Of a stretch of DNA of 64,000 bases, positions 16,893 to 27,200 are shown in pieces. The DNA is from JAZKFT01 sp039925965. GTDB taxonomy: Bacteria > Bacteroidota > Bacteroidia > Chitinophagales > Chitinophagaceae. Both the position numbers and the translations under genes were made by a program. Below the pieces are notes generated by a model. That model saw only the letters and a program-made list of their open reading frames with translations, was not told where the DNA came from and made no database searches. The first letter of the stretch is position 1. Each line of letters starts with the position of its first letter. The stretch is taken from the NCBI GenBank assembly GCA_039925965.1, contig JBDSXW010000051.1:86798-150797 (forward strand), in the 5' to 3' direction.

Positions 16893-17699
16893 ATGCAGGA
16901 AGACATGATTACACCCATCGTGCCAAAAGAAATTTTAGAAGACAAGCCACAGCAAAAATTACTCCTGGCCATTTTCCTGGAGGTGTTTGTCGGCTTCTTC
17001 AAAGACATCGCTGTAAGTATCTGGGACTTTTTTAAAAAGTTTATTTTGCTGATATGGTTTTACCTCCGCTTTATAGTGAATCCAAACGCAGAAGACTATT
17101 GGGTACAGCGTGAAAAAGCCATTCATTATTCCAAGGATACTTTCGAGTTAATCCTGCTACTCACGGCCGCACTGATTTTTTGTATCAAACAAGGCTGGAT
17201 TGTTTCGGCGAGTACTTCTAATACCGACGCGTACAATAATGATTTCATGCAGTGGTTCATGGAGGCTGTTATTTTCCTGGTATATGCGGCTTGCTATTTT
17301 GTAGTGCTGTTGCTGCTGGTGTTGCTGGGCCGTCTGTTGCGAAAAATTTTCAGTCCTGTTGAAAGCAGCCGTGTAACCGATCTCGTGTTTGTTCACCTGA
17401 ACAATATTTTCTTTATCACCGCCGCTATTTGCAGTTTTATTATCCGCTTTGATAATGTGGCCAGCGATTTTGAAGGGGCAGACAAAGACTACGAGATGCA
17501 GCATTTCATGATCGTTCTCTTCAACACATTTGGAATTGCTTTTGCAATTATCATGTTTATTTTCTTTGTGCGGCTTACGATGATCAACAAACTGCCGCTC
17601 CTGAAATCCGTCCTCTATATTACCCTGGTGCCAGCTATTGTATGGGCTTTTCTTTTTGCCTGCGAATTGTTCATAACCGCTTTCATGGCTGGTTTATAG
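16893..17699 (+). CDS. Polytopic membrane protein of unknown function
   Basis: This 268-residue protein is not recognised. It has about five hydrophobic helices (near 43-60, 83-103, 119-145, 170-188 and 209-262, the last long enough for two). The N-terminal 25 residues are polar. It lies alone after a terminator. The alternation of helices and short loops recalls Yip1- or YndJ-type inner-membrane proteins, but no motif supports a name. Confidence 0.6.
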   Translation: MQEDMITPIVPKEILEDKPQQKLLLAIFLEVFVGFFKDIAVSIWDFFKKFILLIWFYLRFIVNPNAEDYWVQREKAIHYSKDTFELILLLTAALIFCIKQGWIVSASTSNTDAYNNDFMQWFMEAVIFLVYAACYFVVLLLLVLLGRLLRKIFSPVESSRVTDLVFVHLNNIFFITAAICSFIIRFDNVASDFEGADKDYEMQHFMIVLFNTFGIAFAIIMFIFFVRLTMINKLPLLKSVLYITLVPAIVWAFLFACELFITAFMAGL

Positions 17700-17849
17700 C
17701 ATTGGAAGCCCGGCATCAGTATCATTATTTGGCAACATTGGCGACGCTCCGTTCATCTAGAGTGCAACCATGAAACAATGCTAACAGGTAACTTATGTCA
17801 GGCCCACCTGTATCGCCCTCAAAACCGGTATGAACTTTAAAATCCAAAA

Positions 17850-17857
17850 TACATTTG
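17850..17857 (+). promoter_or_regulatory. Probable -7 box of the ATP-grasp-like gene
   Basis: TACATTTG lies 136 bases before the ATG at 17993. The leader between them contains the direct repeats CAGACATC / CGACATC at about 17950-17985. Confidence 0.35.
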
Positions 17858-17992
17858 CCAGTTCCCAATCATTCTTTATTTTCATTTGCAAATGGTTTTG
17901 TAAACTACCCGAGACCCATCACCTATTATAAATCACACACCGAAAAACCACAAATCAGACATCAGACATCCGACATCAAAAAATCGTAAACG

Positions 17993-19186
17993 ATGGTTCC
18001 AGAAATCCGCAAAGCCTTTAACGCCGCCTTCACCGCTGAGAGATACGACGGTTATTTAAAAGAATTATTCAGCGTTCACCCGGGCGACTTGGTGTTCAGA
18101 GTAGCGGAAACTCCGGTATTTATTGACAAGGCTTTTAAGCAGAAAGTACTGGATGCCTGTGAGAGTATTGTGGATGTAATTGTACGACCCGATTTCAAAG
18201 AACTTACCAAAAACGCCATCCCGGACAATGTAAAAGTGGCCAACGAAAATGAGTTTTCTCATTTCATCGCTTTCGATTTTGGTATCTGCGTGGATGAAGC
18301 CGGAAACTATACCCCACAGCTCATCGAAATGCAGGGCTTCCCCACCCTTTTTGCCTACCAGATTTTACATACAGAGATCACCAGGAATCACTTTCCCATA
18401 CCAGCGAACTACGATAGTTATCTCAACGGCTTCACCAAAGAAACATATATCCCGTTTTTGAAAGAGGTGATCATTGGTAAACACAAGCCCGAAAATGTGA
18501 TCCTGCTGGAGATCTATCCTGACGAACAAAAGACGAGAATCGACTTCAGGTGCACCGAAGATTATGTAGGTATTAAAACCGTTTGCCTTACTAAATTAAA
18601 AGCCGATGGCCGCGATTTATATTACGAAAAAGATGGGCAAAGAATAGCCGTCAACTGTATCTATAACCGCCTCATCTTCGATGACCTCGAACAGCAGGTA
18701 TTGCCCGAAGGCACAATTGATATTACCAAAGACTGGAACGTTGACTGGTGCCCCCACCCTGCCTGGTTTTACCGCATCAGTAAATACACGCTACCGCTGA
18801 TCAACAGCCCCTATGTGCCAGAGACCCGTTACCTCAGCGATATAAAAGAAATGCCAGCTAACCTCGAAGATTATGTACTAAAACCATTGTTCTCCTTTGC
18901 CGGCCAGGGCGTAGTAATCGACATTACGCCAGAAGACATCACATCCATCAAAGATCCGCACAACTGGATCCTGCAACGCAAGGTAAAATATGCTGATGTG
19001 ATCCAAACCCCTGACATTCCCGCCAAGGCCGAGATCCGTATTTTCTATTTCTGGAAAGAAGGTGAACTGAGACCCATCGCTACTCAAAACCTCGCCCGCC
19101 TTAGTAAAGGCAAGATGATCGGCGTACGGTATAATGCCGATAAAGAATGGGTGGGTGGCACGCTGGCGTATTTTGAAAAAGACTAG
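17993..19186 (+). CDS. ATP-grasp-like ligase of unknown substrate
   Basis: This 397-residue soluble protein ends with ATP-grasp-like features: YVLKPLFSFAGQGVVIDIT at about 293-311 (lysine and glycine-rich ATP loop), then WILQRKVKYADVI and AEIRIFYFWKEGELRPI, where acidic residues could bind magnesium. The N-terminal half (ENEFSHFIAFDFGICVDEAG, LIEMQGFPTLFAYQ) resembles the substrate part of glutathionylspermidine-synthase-like or peptide-ligase ATP-grasp proteins. The function is inference only. It is a lone gene with no carrier-peptide gene visible beside it. Confidence 0.6.
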   Translation: MVPEIRKAFNAAFTAERYDGYLKELFSVHPGDLVFRVAETPVFIDKAFKQKVLDACESIVDVIVRPDFKELTKNAIPDNVKVANENEFSHFIAFDFGICVDEAGNYTPQLIEMQGFPTLFAYQILHTEITRNHFPIPANYDSYLNGFTKETYIPFLKEVIIGKHKPENVILLEIYPDEQKTRIDFRCTEDYVGIKTVCLTKLKADGRDLYYEKDGQRIAVNCIYNRLIFDDLEQQVLPEGTIDITKDWNVDWCPHPAWFYRISKYTLPLINSPYVPETRYLSDIKEMPANLEDYVLKPLFSFAGQGVVIDITPEDITSIKDPHNWILQRKVKYADVIQTPDIPAKAEIRIFYFWKEGELRPIATQNLARLSKGKMIGVRYNADKEWVGGTLAYFEKD

Positions 19187-19668
19187 CCATAATGGATAAT
19201 GGAGTAATTGATAGTGAAAGTCCGTGAGTTAGCATCCGGCAAGGGCTGGCGTTCGCCCATGCATGGTTTACGCCAGGCGAATAATAGAGGCATGCGACCA
19301 ACACCTCCTATATCGACTATCAGCACAAATGTTTACTGCGCCTGATGTAAGCTTCAGGTAACTACAACACTGATGCGGCGCAGGAACCCGGGACGGCCCC
19401 TCGGCTCCGAAAGTTGCTTCGAGCATAATCAGAAACCGTGGGTTTCGTGTCCCCATGAACCACTCAAAATCATTAACTAATAACGATAACCACCACTGGG
19501 AAAACCCATGCCTTATTATTTCAATGCCCGAACTTTGGCTATGGATAGTTATTATTTGAAGCCGTTCAAATTCAGTGGTTAGTAGGGACACTAACCACGA
19601 CTCTTGACACTAACGATTGCTGTAATTTTGCCAACCCGGTTTCATTCGGCTGTAGAAATTATAGGGCA
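19187..19668. other. Gene-free region with a hairpin
   Basis: No convincing gene lies in these 482 bases. A perfect 9-bp inverted repeat, GTGGTTAGT/ACTAACCAC with a 6-nt loop, is at 19575-19598, about 70 bases after the fbp stop. It has no T-run. Frames on both strands lack protein character. Confidence 0.5.
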
Positions 19669-20691
19669 TCATTTCGACCTCGCCTTCACCAAACAATCCT
19701 CTAATTCCTTCATCATATTTTTACTACCGATAAACATTGCCGAACGCTGGTGTAGTTCGGTGGGCTTTACATCCAATATCCGTTCAAAGCCGTTAGTAGC
19801 GAGGCCGCCGGCTACGCCTACGATAAAGGCCATGGGGTTACACTCGTATTGTAAACGGAGTTTACCGCCGGGTTTGCCAGTAGTTCCGGGATACATAAAG
19901 AATCCGCCTTTTAGGAGGTTGCGGTGAACATCGGCTACCATGCTGCCAATATAGCGCTGGGTATACGGCCCGCCATTGTCTGTGGTTTTATACTGGCAGT
20001 GGTGAATATAATCCTGCACGCCTTTTTCATATTGCTGAAAATTTCCATGATTTACACTGTAGATCTTTCCATCATCGGGACATTTGATATCGGGGTGGCT
20101 GAGGCAGAACTCGCCAATAGAAGGATCAAGCGTAAAGCCATTCACTCCCCGGCGGGTTGCATGCACCATCATCGTGCTGCTACCATAAATGATATAACCT
20201 GCGGCCACAATTTTATTACCTGGCTGTAAAAAGTCTTCAATCGTACAAGGCGTACCCAATGGCGTAACGCGGCGGCATATGCTGAAGATGGTGCCGATGC
20301 TTACATTCACATCGATATTGCCACTGCCATCCAAAGGATCCATGAGCAACACGTATTTGCTGTTGTTGCTCAATGGGTCGTCGAAGACTACTATTTCATC
20401 GTTTTCTTCACTGCCTACACCGGCGCAATAGATACTGTGGTTAAGCACATTGATAAACACATTGTTGGCAAACTCATCCAGTTTCTGCACTTCCTCGCCC
20501 TGCACATTTTCTTTGCCGGCGGCGCCTAATATATCAGCCAGGCCTGCCTGATTTACTTCTGCATTGATACGCTTCGCAGCAAGGCCTATACCCCTGAACA
20601 AACCACTTAGTTCGCCAGTGGCAGCGGGGAAATTTCTTAGCTCCTGGATAGTGAATTCATCCAGTGTCATTAATTTTCGGGATTGGGTCAT
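19669..20691 (-). CDS. fbp: Fructose-1,6-bisphosphatase, class I
   Basis: This 340-residue enzyme of gluconeogenesis removes the 1-phosphate of fructose-1,6-bisphosphate. It shows the class I metal site (DDPLSNNSKYVLLMDPLDGSG) and the catalytic/sugar-phosphate regions RYIGSMVADVHRNLLKGG and PGGKLRLQYECNPMAFI. The frame extends upstream to a GTG at 20757 and an ATG at 20727. The ATG at 20691 (MTQSRKLMTLDEFTIQE) gives the usual family length. Confidence 0.96.
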   Translation of the reverse strand: MTQSRKLMTLDEFTIQELRNFPAATGELSGLFRGIGLAAKRINAEVNQAGLADILGAAGKENVQGEEVQKLDEFANNVFINVLNHSIYCAGVGSEENDEIVVFDDPLSNNSKYVLLMDPLDGSGNIDVNVSIGTIFSICRRVTPLGTPCTIEDFLQPGNKIVAAGYIIYGSSTMMVHATRRGVNGFTLDPSIGEFCLSHPDIKCPDDGKIYSVNHGNFQQYEKGVQDYIHHCQYKTTDNGGPYTQRYIGSMVADVHRNLLKGGFFMYPGTTGKPGGKLRLQYECNPMAFIVGVAGGLATNGFERILDVKPTELHQRSAMFIGSKNMMKELEDCLVKARSK

Positions 20692-20889
20692 GGCAGTCTT
20701 TTTAGGATTGCTAATATCCAACTTCATGTTGAAAGAAGGTAGAATTATTTTGTTCACAACTTAACAAAATAATGCCGGATTATGCCGCTGGTTCTCGTCA
20801 AACCAAACGAACAGTATTGCCGGAACAAATACGGCTAAAATGACGAAATACGAGCGGGTTGTGTAGTGAAAAGGTTTACCAAAGAAATA

Positions 20890-23025
20890 TTATCGCCGGG
20901 AAAGGATCTGCACTTTATTCATTTTGATGGTGAGCCCTTCTTTGGCCTTCATCCCGGGATCCATGTCGAGGTAGTTGATTTTGCCCCCGGTCATGGTAAA
21001 ACTATTCAGGTTCTGCAGATGGAGATAAGCAAAATAAGAACTGGTTACTTTAACGTTCAAAGCCAAACCCTCCCTGGCTCTTAACACCGAAGGCGCATCA
21101 AAACTACAGTTGGTAAAGCTGGTGGCTGCACCACCCCAAATATCTATGCCACCGGTGCAATTGTCAAAACTACCCCCATCGCATTGGCCGCCCAGCAGGT
21201 TACAGTTGGTGGCTTTCAAAACTGCGCTGGTTTGGTAGAGCTTGAAACTGCTGTTGGTAATAACAATGGGTTGTCCTGGCGGGTTGTTCTCCATAGTAAA
21301 TTCAAAAGGTGCCACGAAATCCTTTCCGTTTTCCAACACATAGTCATTAGTGGGCAATTGTTTAACGCCGTCCATTTCGAAGTACAAACGCTGCCCCAGC
21401 ACCCCACCACCTGAATAATGATGCAGCGCCAGCTTCAGCGCATTCATAATAGTTAGATTGCGGAACAGGCAACTTACATTAGGATGGATATACATAGTGT
21501 GTCCTTCGGCCATACGACCATCGTCATTGAACAAAATCGTAGCATTACTGATGGTGGTAATATTGCCGTCTATCCATTCAATATTGGCGGTAGTGGGTGA
21601 CAGAATTCCAGTAACGCGGCACCTAGCTTTTTGCAATATCAACCTTAATTTGTTTCCCTGTTTAAAAATATCGCCAGTCATGGCGCCAGTTACCAAATGC
21701 AGCTGGTTACTGCCGGCCACGCTATGCCCCGCCTGCCTGATGAATGTTTCCTTACCCAAAGCATCGGTAACATACACGTCAAAATAATCAATGGTATACG
21801 CGATACTTTTATCCAACTCCAGGTCTTTGGTATTCTCAAAATTATTGACCAGTTTCCGGATAACACATTTGAGCGCATTCTCCACCCCAATTACCGGGTA
21901 GCGGTCACGCTCGGGGATATAACTATTAAAATTGTAATAGGAAAAGCCAGGAACAGACATGGACAAAGTTTTTCCGTTGACAGTACCCGCGTCCGTATAT
22001 TTTTTAAGTATTGGGATTCCGCCACCATCAAAAGTGGACCCCTCGATCAGCAATTTTTTTGCGCCATTGACGGCATTGAGGTGTTGTGCAGGGACCTGTG
22101 AGAAAATAGCGAGCGGCTGATAGTTACTCCAGTTACAGTCGCGGATGGTGTACTCGCAAAAATCTTTCACGGTGCCGTTGCTATTCCAGCGGCCGCCGCG
22201 ACTGGTGGTGAAAGCGGCATCAAAGCCAGCTTTTCCTTCAATATCCACCCTTTCAAACAAGACCTTCATCACCTGAAAATCAGCGTAGCTGGTGCGGCAC
22301 ACCACATTATTATTCCGGATGGCGGTGGACGCACGATCGGCACCGATAATTGTGAAATCCCGGAATATTTTAGATTCTATTACCCCATTTGGCACGGCAT
22401 CTGCGTAAAACAGGTCAAACTGAAATTCTTCCTCGGGCTTGAGGTATACCAGGTCTTCCGCCCCTGTTTTTATTTTAGTTTTTTCCTTACCGAGGCCTTT
22501 TATTTCAATATTACCTTTTAGAATAAAGCCCGAAGTGTTGCCGCCATCGTTACGCCCGTGGCTTCTGCAGAGTTCGCTAAAAAATGGCACTACGTAGGCA
22601 GTGCCCGTATAGTTGAGCAACAGTTGTTTTTTGCCATTGGCCGCACAGTAGTCAAGGCCTTTTTGAATCGCGTCGAAATTATTGGTGCCCATCAATGCTT
22701 CTGTATTTTGCACATTTACTGCCTGGCTTTGATGCGGGCTTTCAATAATGGCTTTCTGGTTTTTTACATCTTTGATAATCGCGTTCAGGCTAAGAGTTTG
22801 AGAAGTATAGGCCGCATACAACCGGGCATTTTTAATAGCAATTACCTTACCAACGTCAGCCGCCGAAAACTGGTAATTGGTAGCGGTCACAGTGTTGCCC
22901 TGCAATGAAACGGTCATGCGTTTAAAATCTGCTTTCAAGCCAAATTGCGCTACATCTACTGCCTGTGCCCTGTTGACTTTTTGAATAGCGATTATTAAAA
23001 CAAGAACAAGGGTAATTTTTTTCAT
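20890..23025 (-). CDS. Secreted right-handed beta-helix protein
   Basis: From the ATG at 23025 the protein has 711 residues and a Sec signal (MKKITLVLVLIIAIQKVNRAQA). The rest follows a pectate-lyase-like parallel beta-helix pattern, with an N-terminal cap (AVDVAQFGLKADF) of the kind seen in pectin-lyase-like and tailspike proteins. Repeated short strands follow (GFILKGNIEIKGLG; IRDCNWSNY; LLIEGSTFDGGG; NCTGGIDIWGGAATSFTNCS). Such folds bind or cleave polysaccharides, but no catalytic triad could be assigned. It follows the threonine aldolase gene with a TATGTTTG box at 23056-23049 between, so it probably has its own promoter. Confidence 0.75.
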   Translation of the reverse strand: MKKITLVLVLIIAIQKVNRAQAVDVAQFGLKADFKRMTVSLQGNTVTATNYQFSAADVGKVIAIKNARLYAAYTSQTLSLNAIIKDVKNQKAIIESPHQSQAVNVQNTEALMGTNNFDAIQKGLDYCAANGKKQLLLNYTGTAYVVPFFSELCRSHGRNDGGNTSGFILKGNIEIKGLGKEKTKIKTGAEDLVYLKPEEEFQFDLFYADAVPNGVIESKIFRDFTIIGADRASTAIRNNNVVCRTSYADFQVMKVLFERVDIEGKAGFDAAFTTSRGGRWNSNGTVKDFCEYTIRDCNWSNYQPLAIFSQVPAQHLNAVNGAKKLLIEGSTFDGGGIPILKKYTDAGTVNGKTLSMSVPGFSYYNFNSYIPERDRYPVIGVENALKCVIRKLVNNFENTKDLELDKSIAYTIDYFDVYVTDALGKETFIRQAGHSVAGSNQLHLVTGAMTGDIFKQGNKLRLILQKARCRVTGILSPTTANIEWIDGNITTISNATILFNDDGRMAEGHTMYIHPNVSCLFRNLTIMNALKLALHHYSGGGVLGQRLYFEMDGVKQLPTNDYVLENGKDFVAPFEFTMENNPPGQPIVITNSSFKLYQTSAVLKATNCNLLGGQCDGGSFDNCTGGIDIWGGAATSFTNCSFDAPSVLRAREGLALNVKVTSSYFAYLHLQNLNSFTMTGGKINYLDMDPGMKAKEGLTIKMNKVQILSRR

Positions 23026-23048
23026 GGATTTATTTTTGCCGCCACAGT

Positions 23049-23056
23049 CAAACATA
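23049..23056 (-). promoter_or_regulatory. Probable -7 box of the beta-helix protein gene
   Basis: On the minus strand TATGTTTG lies 23 bases before the ATG at 23025 and within 40 bases of the preceding gene's stop. Confidence 0.4.
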
Positions 23057-23089
23057 TTATGGAACACCGGCATAAAGAAAAGGGGCTTT

Positions 23090-24109
23090 TTATAATTGCA
23101 GCCCTTCAATTACTCCGATCATCGCTTCCACCATATCGGGCCACACATCCAAATGAAAAACCATTCGTATGGCAGTTTTGGAAATAGGCAGGCAACGGAT
23201 ATTATGTGCATGCAACGCATCAATCATTTGCTGTGCCGTGTAGCCTGTTGCCATTTCAAAAATGAGGATATTAGTTTCAACGGGCACAATGCTTTTTACA
23301 AATGATTTTTTCGCGACCGCTTCACCTACCATCCTTGCATGCCGGTGATCATCCACCAACCGATGTACATTATTTTGAAACGCGTAGATACCTGCAGCTG
23401 CCAGGTAACCAGCCTGCCGCATGCCGCCGCCAAATTTTTTTCGCACCCGCCTGGCTTCTTTAATAAAATCCTTTTTGCCCAACAGCAAACTGCCTACCGG
23501 CGTTCCCAGCCCCTTGCTGAGGCAGATAGAAATACTGTCGAATACTTCGCCATATTGTTTGGGGTTTTCCCGCTTGGCCACCAGAGCGTTAAATAGCCTG
23601 GCGCCGTCGAGATGCAGTCCCAGCTTGTGTTCCAGGCATACCTGCTTTATGTCCAGTATATCTTTAAAGTCATAACAACTGCCGCCGCCACGGTTGGCGG
23701 TGTTCTCCAGGCAAACCAGGCTGGTCCTGGCCTTATGCAAGTCGTCGGGGTTAATGGCGTCCAACACCTGTTCGGCTTTTATACGGCCACGATCGCCCTT
23801 TAGTGGTTTTACCTGAGCCCCGCTATTAAAGGCAATACCACCACCTTCGTAAATGTACACATGGCTAAGGTCGTCGCAGATTACTTCGTCTCCCGGATTT
23901 GTATGTACATTTATTCCAATTTGATTGGTCATGGTACCGCTGGGGCAAAACAAGGCCGCCTCCATGCCAAATATGCCGGCACCCATCGCTTCCAGTTCAT
24001 TGATGCTCGGGTCTTCGCCAAACACATCATCACCCACCGGCGCTTTAAACATCGCCTCCAGCATCTCAATGGTAGGTTTGGTAAAAGTATCAGAACGGAG
24101 ATCGGTCAT
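23090..24109 (-). CDS. Low-specificity L-threonine aldolase
   Basis: This 339-residue PLP enzyme of fold type I cleaves L-threonine to glycine and acetaldehyde. It has the N-terminal TDLRSDTFTKPTIEML, GDDVFGEDPSINELE, DLSHVYIYEGGG, the PLP lysine region SICLSKGLGTPVGSLLLG and RKKFGGGMRQAG. The frame extends to 24154, but those 15 residues (QIVNPKSQIINQ) come from a low-complexity AAATC-type spacer. The start at 24109 matches the family. Confidence 0.94.
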   Translation of the reverse strand: MTDLRSDTFTKPTIEMLEAMFKAPVGDDVFGEDPSINELEAMGAGIFGMEAALFCPSGTMTNQIGINVHTNPGDEVICDDLSHVYIYEGGGIAFNSGAQVKPLKGDRGRIKAEQVLDAINPDDLHKARTSLVCLENTANRGGGSCYDFKDILDIKQVCLEHKLGLHLDGARLFNALVAKRENPKQYGEVFDSISICLSKGLGTPVGSLLLGKKDFIKEARRVRKKFGGGMRQAGYLAAAGIYAFQNNVHRLVDDHRHARMVGEAVAKKSFVKSIVPVETNILIFEMATGYTAQQMIDALHAHNIRCLPISKTAIRMVFHLDVWPDMVEAMIGVIEGLQL

Positions 24110-24262
24110 TTGATTTATGATTTGTGATTTCGGATTTACGATTTGTACCTGCATCGTTTGGCCTTTAATTCCCTTGTTTGATTATTTGCAATTTTGTCAA
24201 TTACACATCTGCATATTTGCACATTACCTCATTTTCCCACCTCCATAGCTTCCATTTTCACA

Positions 24263-27200
24263 TTACTTAAATCCAAGCTGTTTGCTGTCTGCGTCGCCCA
24301 TTTTGCCAATAAATTCTTTGAAGCCTGCATACTCGCTTACGGGCACCTGTTCTTTTAAATATTTTACTTCACGGGTTGCTACCATGCGATCGGGTTTGGT
24401 GGGGTCGATCGTAAAATTGAGCGCATAACTCATCGAAGGACAACTGAGGGTGACATTCTTTGGTACTTCCGCTAACTTTTTTCCGGCAGGCAATACGATA
24501 GTCATCTCTTCCTTGTCTCTCGGCGTAGAGCTGAAGCTCCAGAGATTGAAAGGATATTTGCGTGTTTCCAGGCTTACAAAATCAAGCGAGCCATAACTGT
24601 CGCTCCATGGCAATTTAAAGATCTGCATCCCCACAATTTCGCTTGTAAAATTATCTAATGTAAACCTATAATTCATGTCAATAGTATCGCGGAGATTATC
24701 CAGGTTGGTCATGGTAAAAGATTTTAAACTCACCTTTTTATTAAACTCGCCACTCAGCGATTTCAGCAGTCCTTTATCGCGATCCTCGGCGCCCTGGTCT
24801 TTATAAGCGCCTCTTGTAGCCGACGCCTCGGCGCCCATTTTTTTGCTGCTCCTTTCTATGTCTACATTACTGCCCTTAAAAATGACCGTACTGGTTCTGT
24901 CTACAAAATTAGCGGGGCGGTTAGGTGTGTTTAATTTTACCAAACCCGCACTGGTAGCGATTTCGCCTTCTTTTGGAATATACAGACCATTGGCATTCAG
25001 ATCGTGGTAACTTAAAGCGCCGAAGGGCAAATAGTTGTCTGTGAGCTCAATCAGGTAATTTTTATCGCCGGTCTTTAACTGCGCGATGCAATGGTTAAAA
25101 CCAATGGTAGGCAGGTCCAGGTTTCTATCACCGTTATCGCGTGTATCCACCAGCACCAGGTTCGCATTCAAGCCCACTTCTTTGCCCAGCGCCACGAACA
25201 ATGTGCTGAGGTCTTTACAATCGCCCAGCCTGGTGGTAATGGTGCGGCTGGCTCGTTGTGGCGTCAGAGCGCTGTGTAAAAAAGGCACGTCGCTGTAATT
25301 GAAATTATTTTGTATGTATTCGTAAATGGTTTTTGCTTTTTGCAGATCGGTAAGATTTTGTTTACCGGCAAAAATTTCCTTTACTTTTTCTTTCACTTCA
25401 AAATCCCCCTTTGCTTTGATGCTGCTCAGGTCGCTGTACCAGTTAGCCACATAATTCCAGTCGGGGATTGAAGTAACAACTACCCTTTCGGCCACGTCTG
25501 TAAAAGGCGGCATATTTACTTCGCCGTTTACACCCGGGTTTTCCATTTTTTCCCATACATGCAGTTTGTAGTCGTCTACGTCGCTAATCATTGGCTTTAC
25601 ATCGGTATTGTACATTTTATACTGGAACTTTTTATCTTTTGGTACCAGCAGGCTGTAGCGGCAGATTTTCATCGGATAGCCACCGTTAAAATTGAAATCT
25701 TCCCAAAAATGCTCGGCGAGTTTACCATAACTGCTACTCTCCAGTTTATAACTCAGGTGCACCGCATCGCCTATTTCCAGCGATGAATACACAATCTGAT
25801 TTTCGTTGGTTTCGGCCTGAACCTTACTACCATCTTTCTTCAGCAGTTCGGCTTTATCGATGATCAGGCGCTGGGTATAATTGTTGTATGGAATGTTCAT
25901 TTCCTTCCAGGTATCGATACCGCTTTGATTGAGCACTTTGATGAGTATCTCGTTGCGTTCTTCCGATGCACCACTTTCGGGATACACTACCTGCTGCATG
26001 TCTTTCAGCAGGTATACGCTGTTGTCGTTGGGATAGTCCGCTTGCTTAATCGTATTTTTCACGAGCGCATTAATGTCTTCTGTTTTAAAGCTGGCGAACA
26101 GGTCTTTACGACCCTCCAGTTCACGTAATTTCTTCCTGGCATCGTAGTTATTGGGGTTAAATTCGATCGCTTTTTTCAGCGATGTTTTGGCTTCTGATTT
26201 ATTGCCCTGCGCATCCAGTATCAGTGCCTTGCTGTAATGCATGCTACCCACATAAGGGGCCAGCGCAATAGCTTTTTGCTGCCATTCCAGCGCACTTTTA
26301 TAATCCTGCTGATCGTAATACTTATCGCTCAGGCTGGTATACCGGCCAGTTGTATAAGGCTTATCCTCGATAATTTTTTTCAACATTTTCATGCCTTCCT
26401 CCTTCTTGCCCAGCTTCATCAGGTTGCTGCTTACCGTTTCGGTTATTTGTTCATCGTAATGGTCTTTCAGGTAATTTTCCAGCAATGCATTGCTTTTCTT
26501 CATATCCTTTGTCACGTTTTGTACCACACCATATTGCATCACTAAAAAACTACGGCTGTCAGGATAAGTTTTAAAGGCATAGTCAAGTTCTTTCAGCAGT
26601 TTTTCTACTTCTTTTCGCTTCCCCATCAGGTCGATGGTCTTGGTTTCGGTTTCTTCATTTTTTCCATATACTGCCACGCGTTTGTCGAGCAATGTCTGGG
26701 CTTCAGTATAATCTTCTTTATTGATCGCATCGTTGTACATCAGCGCCAGGCCGTACAGGCTTTCGGGATCGTTGGTCTTCACAAATTCCATCTCCTTTGT
26801 GAGATCGGTATTGTTATTATCCCTGGCAAAGGTCTCCACGATTTTTTCGGAAACGATGGTGCTGTTGGGCGATGATTTTTTTAATTGGGCAGCCATTCTC
26901 CGGCTTTCAAACCGCTTGTCGTTATGGCTGTAAGTATTCAGCAGCAGCATCATATCCAGGAAGCTGCCAGCGTTTTTTGCAAGGCGGTTCTCAAAAAAAT
27001 CTTCCGCAAACACAGGCACTTTGGTTACCGTGTATGGCTGGGCCTTTTGGTAGGGTTGTTGGATAGGGGAACCGGTGAGTGGCATCACCTGGCCAGCCGC
27101 ATCGGTAAAGCGAAGCATAAAATTGCTGTTGGATAATTCACTGCTGCCAATTTGCACCAGGATCCGGTTGTTCCCTTTCTGCAATTTCGCCTTGTAATTA

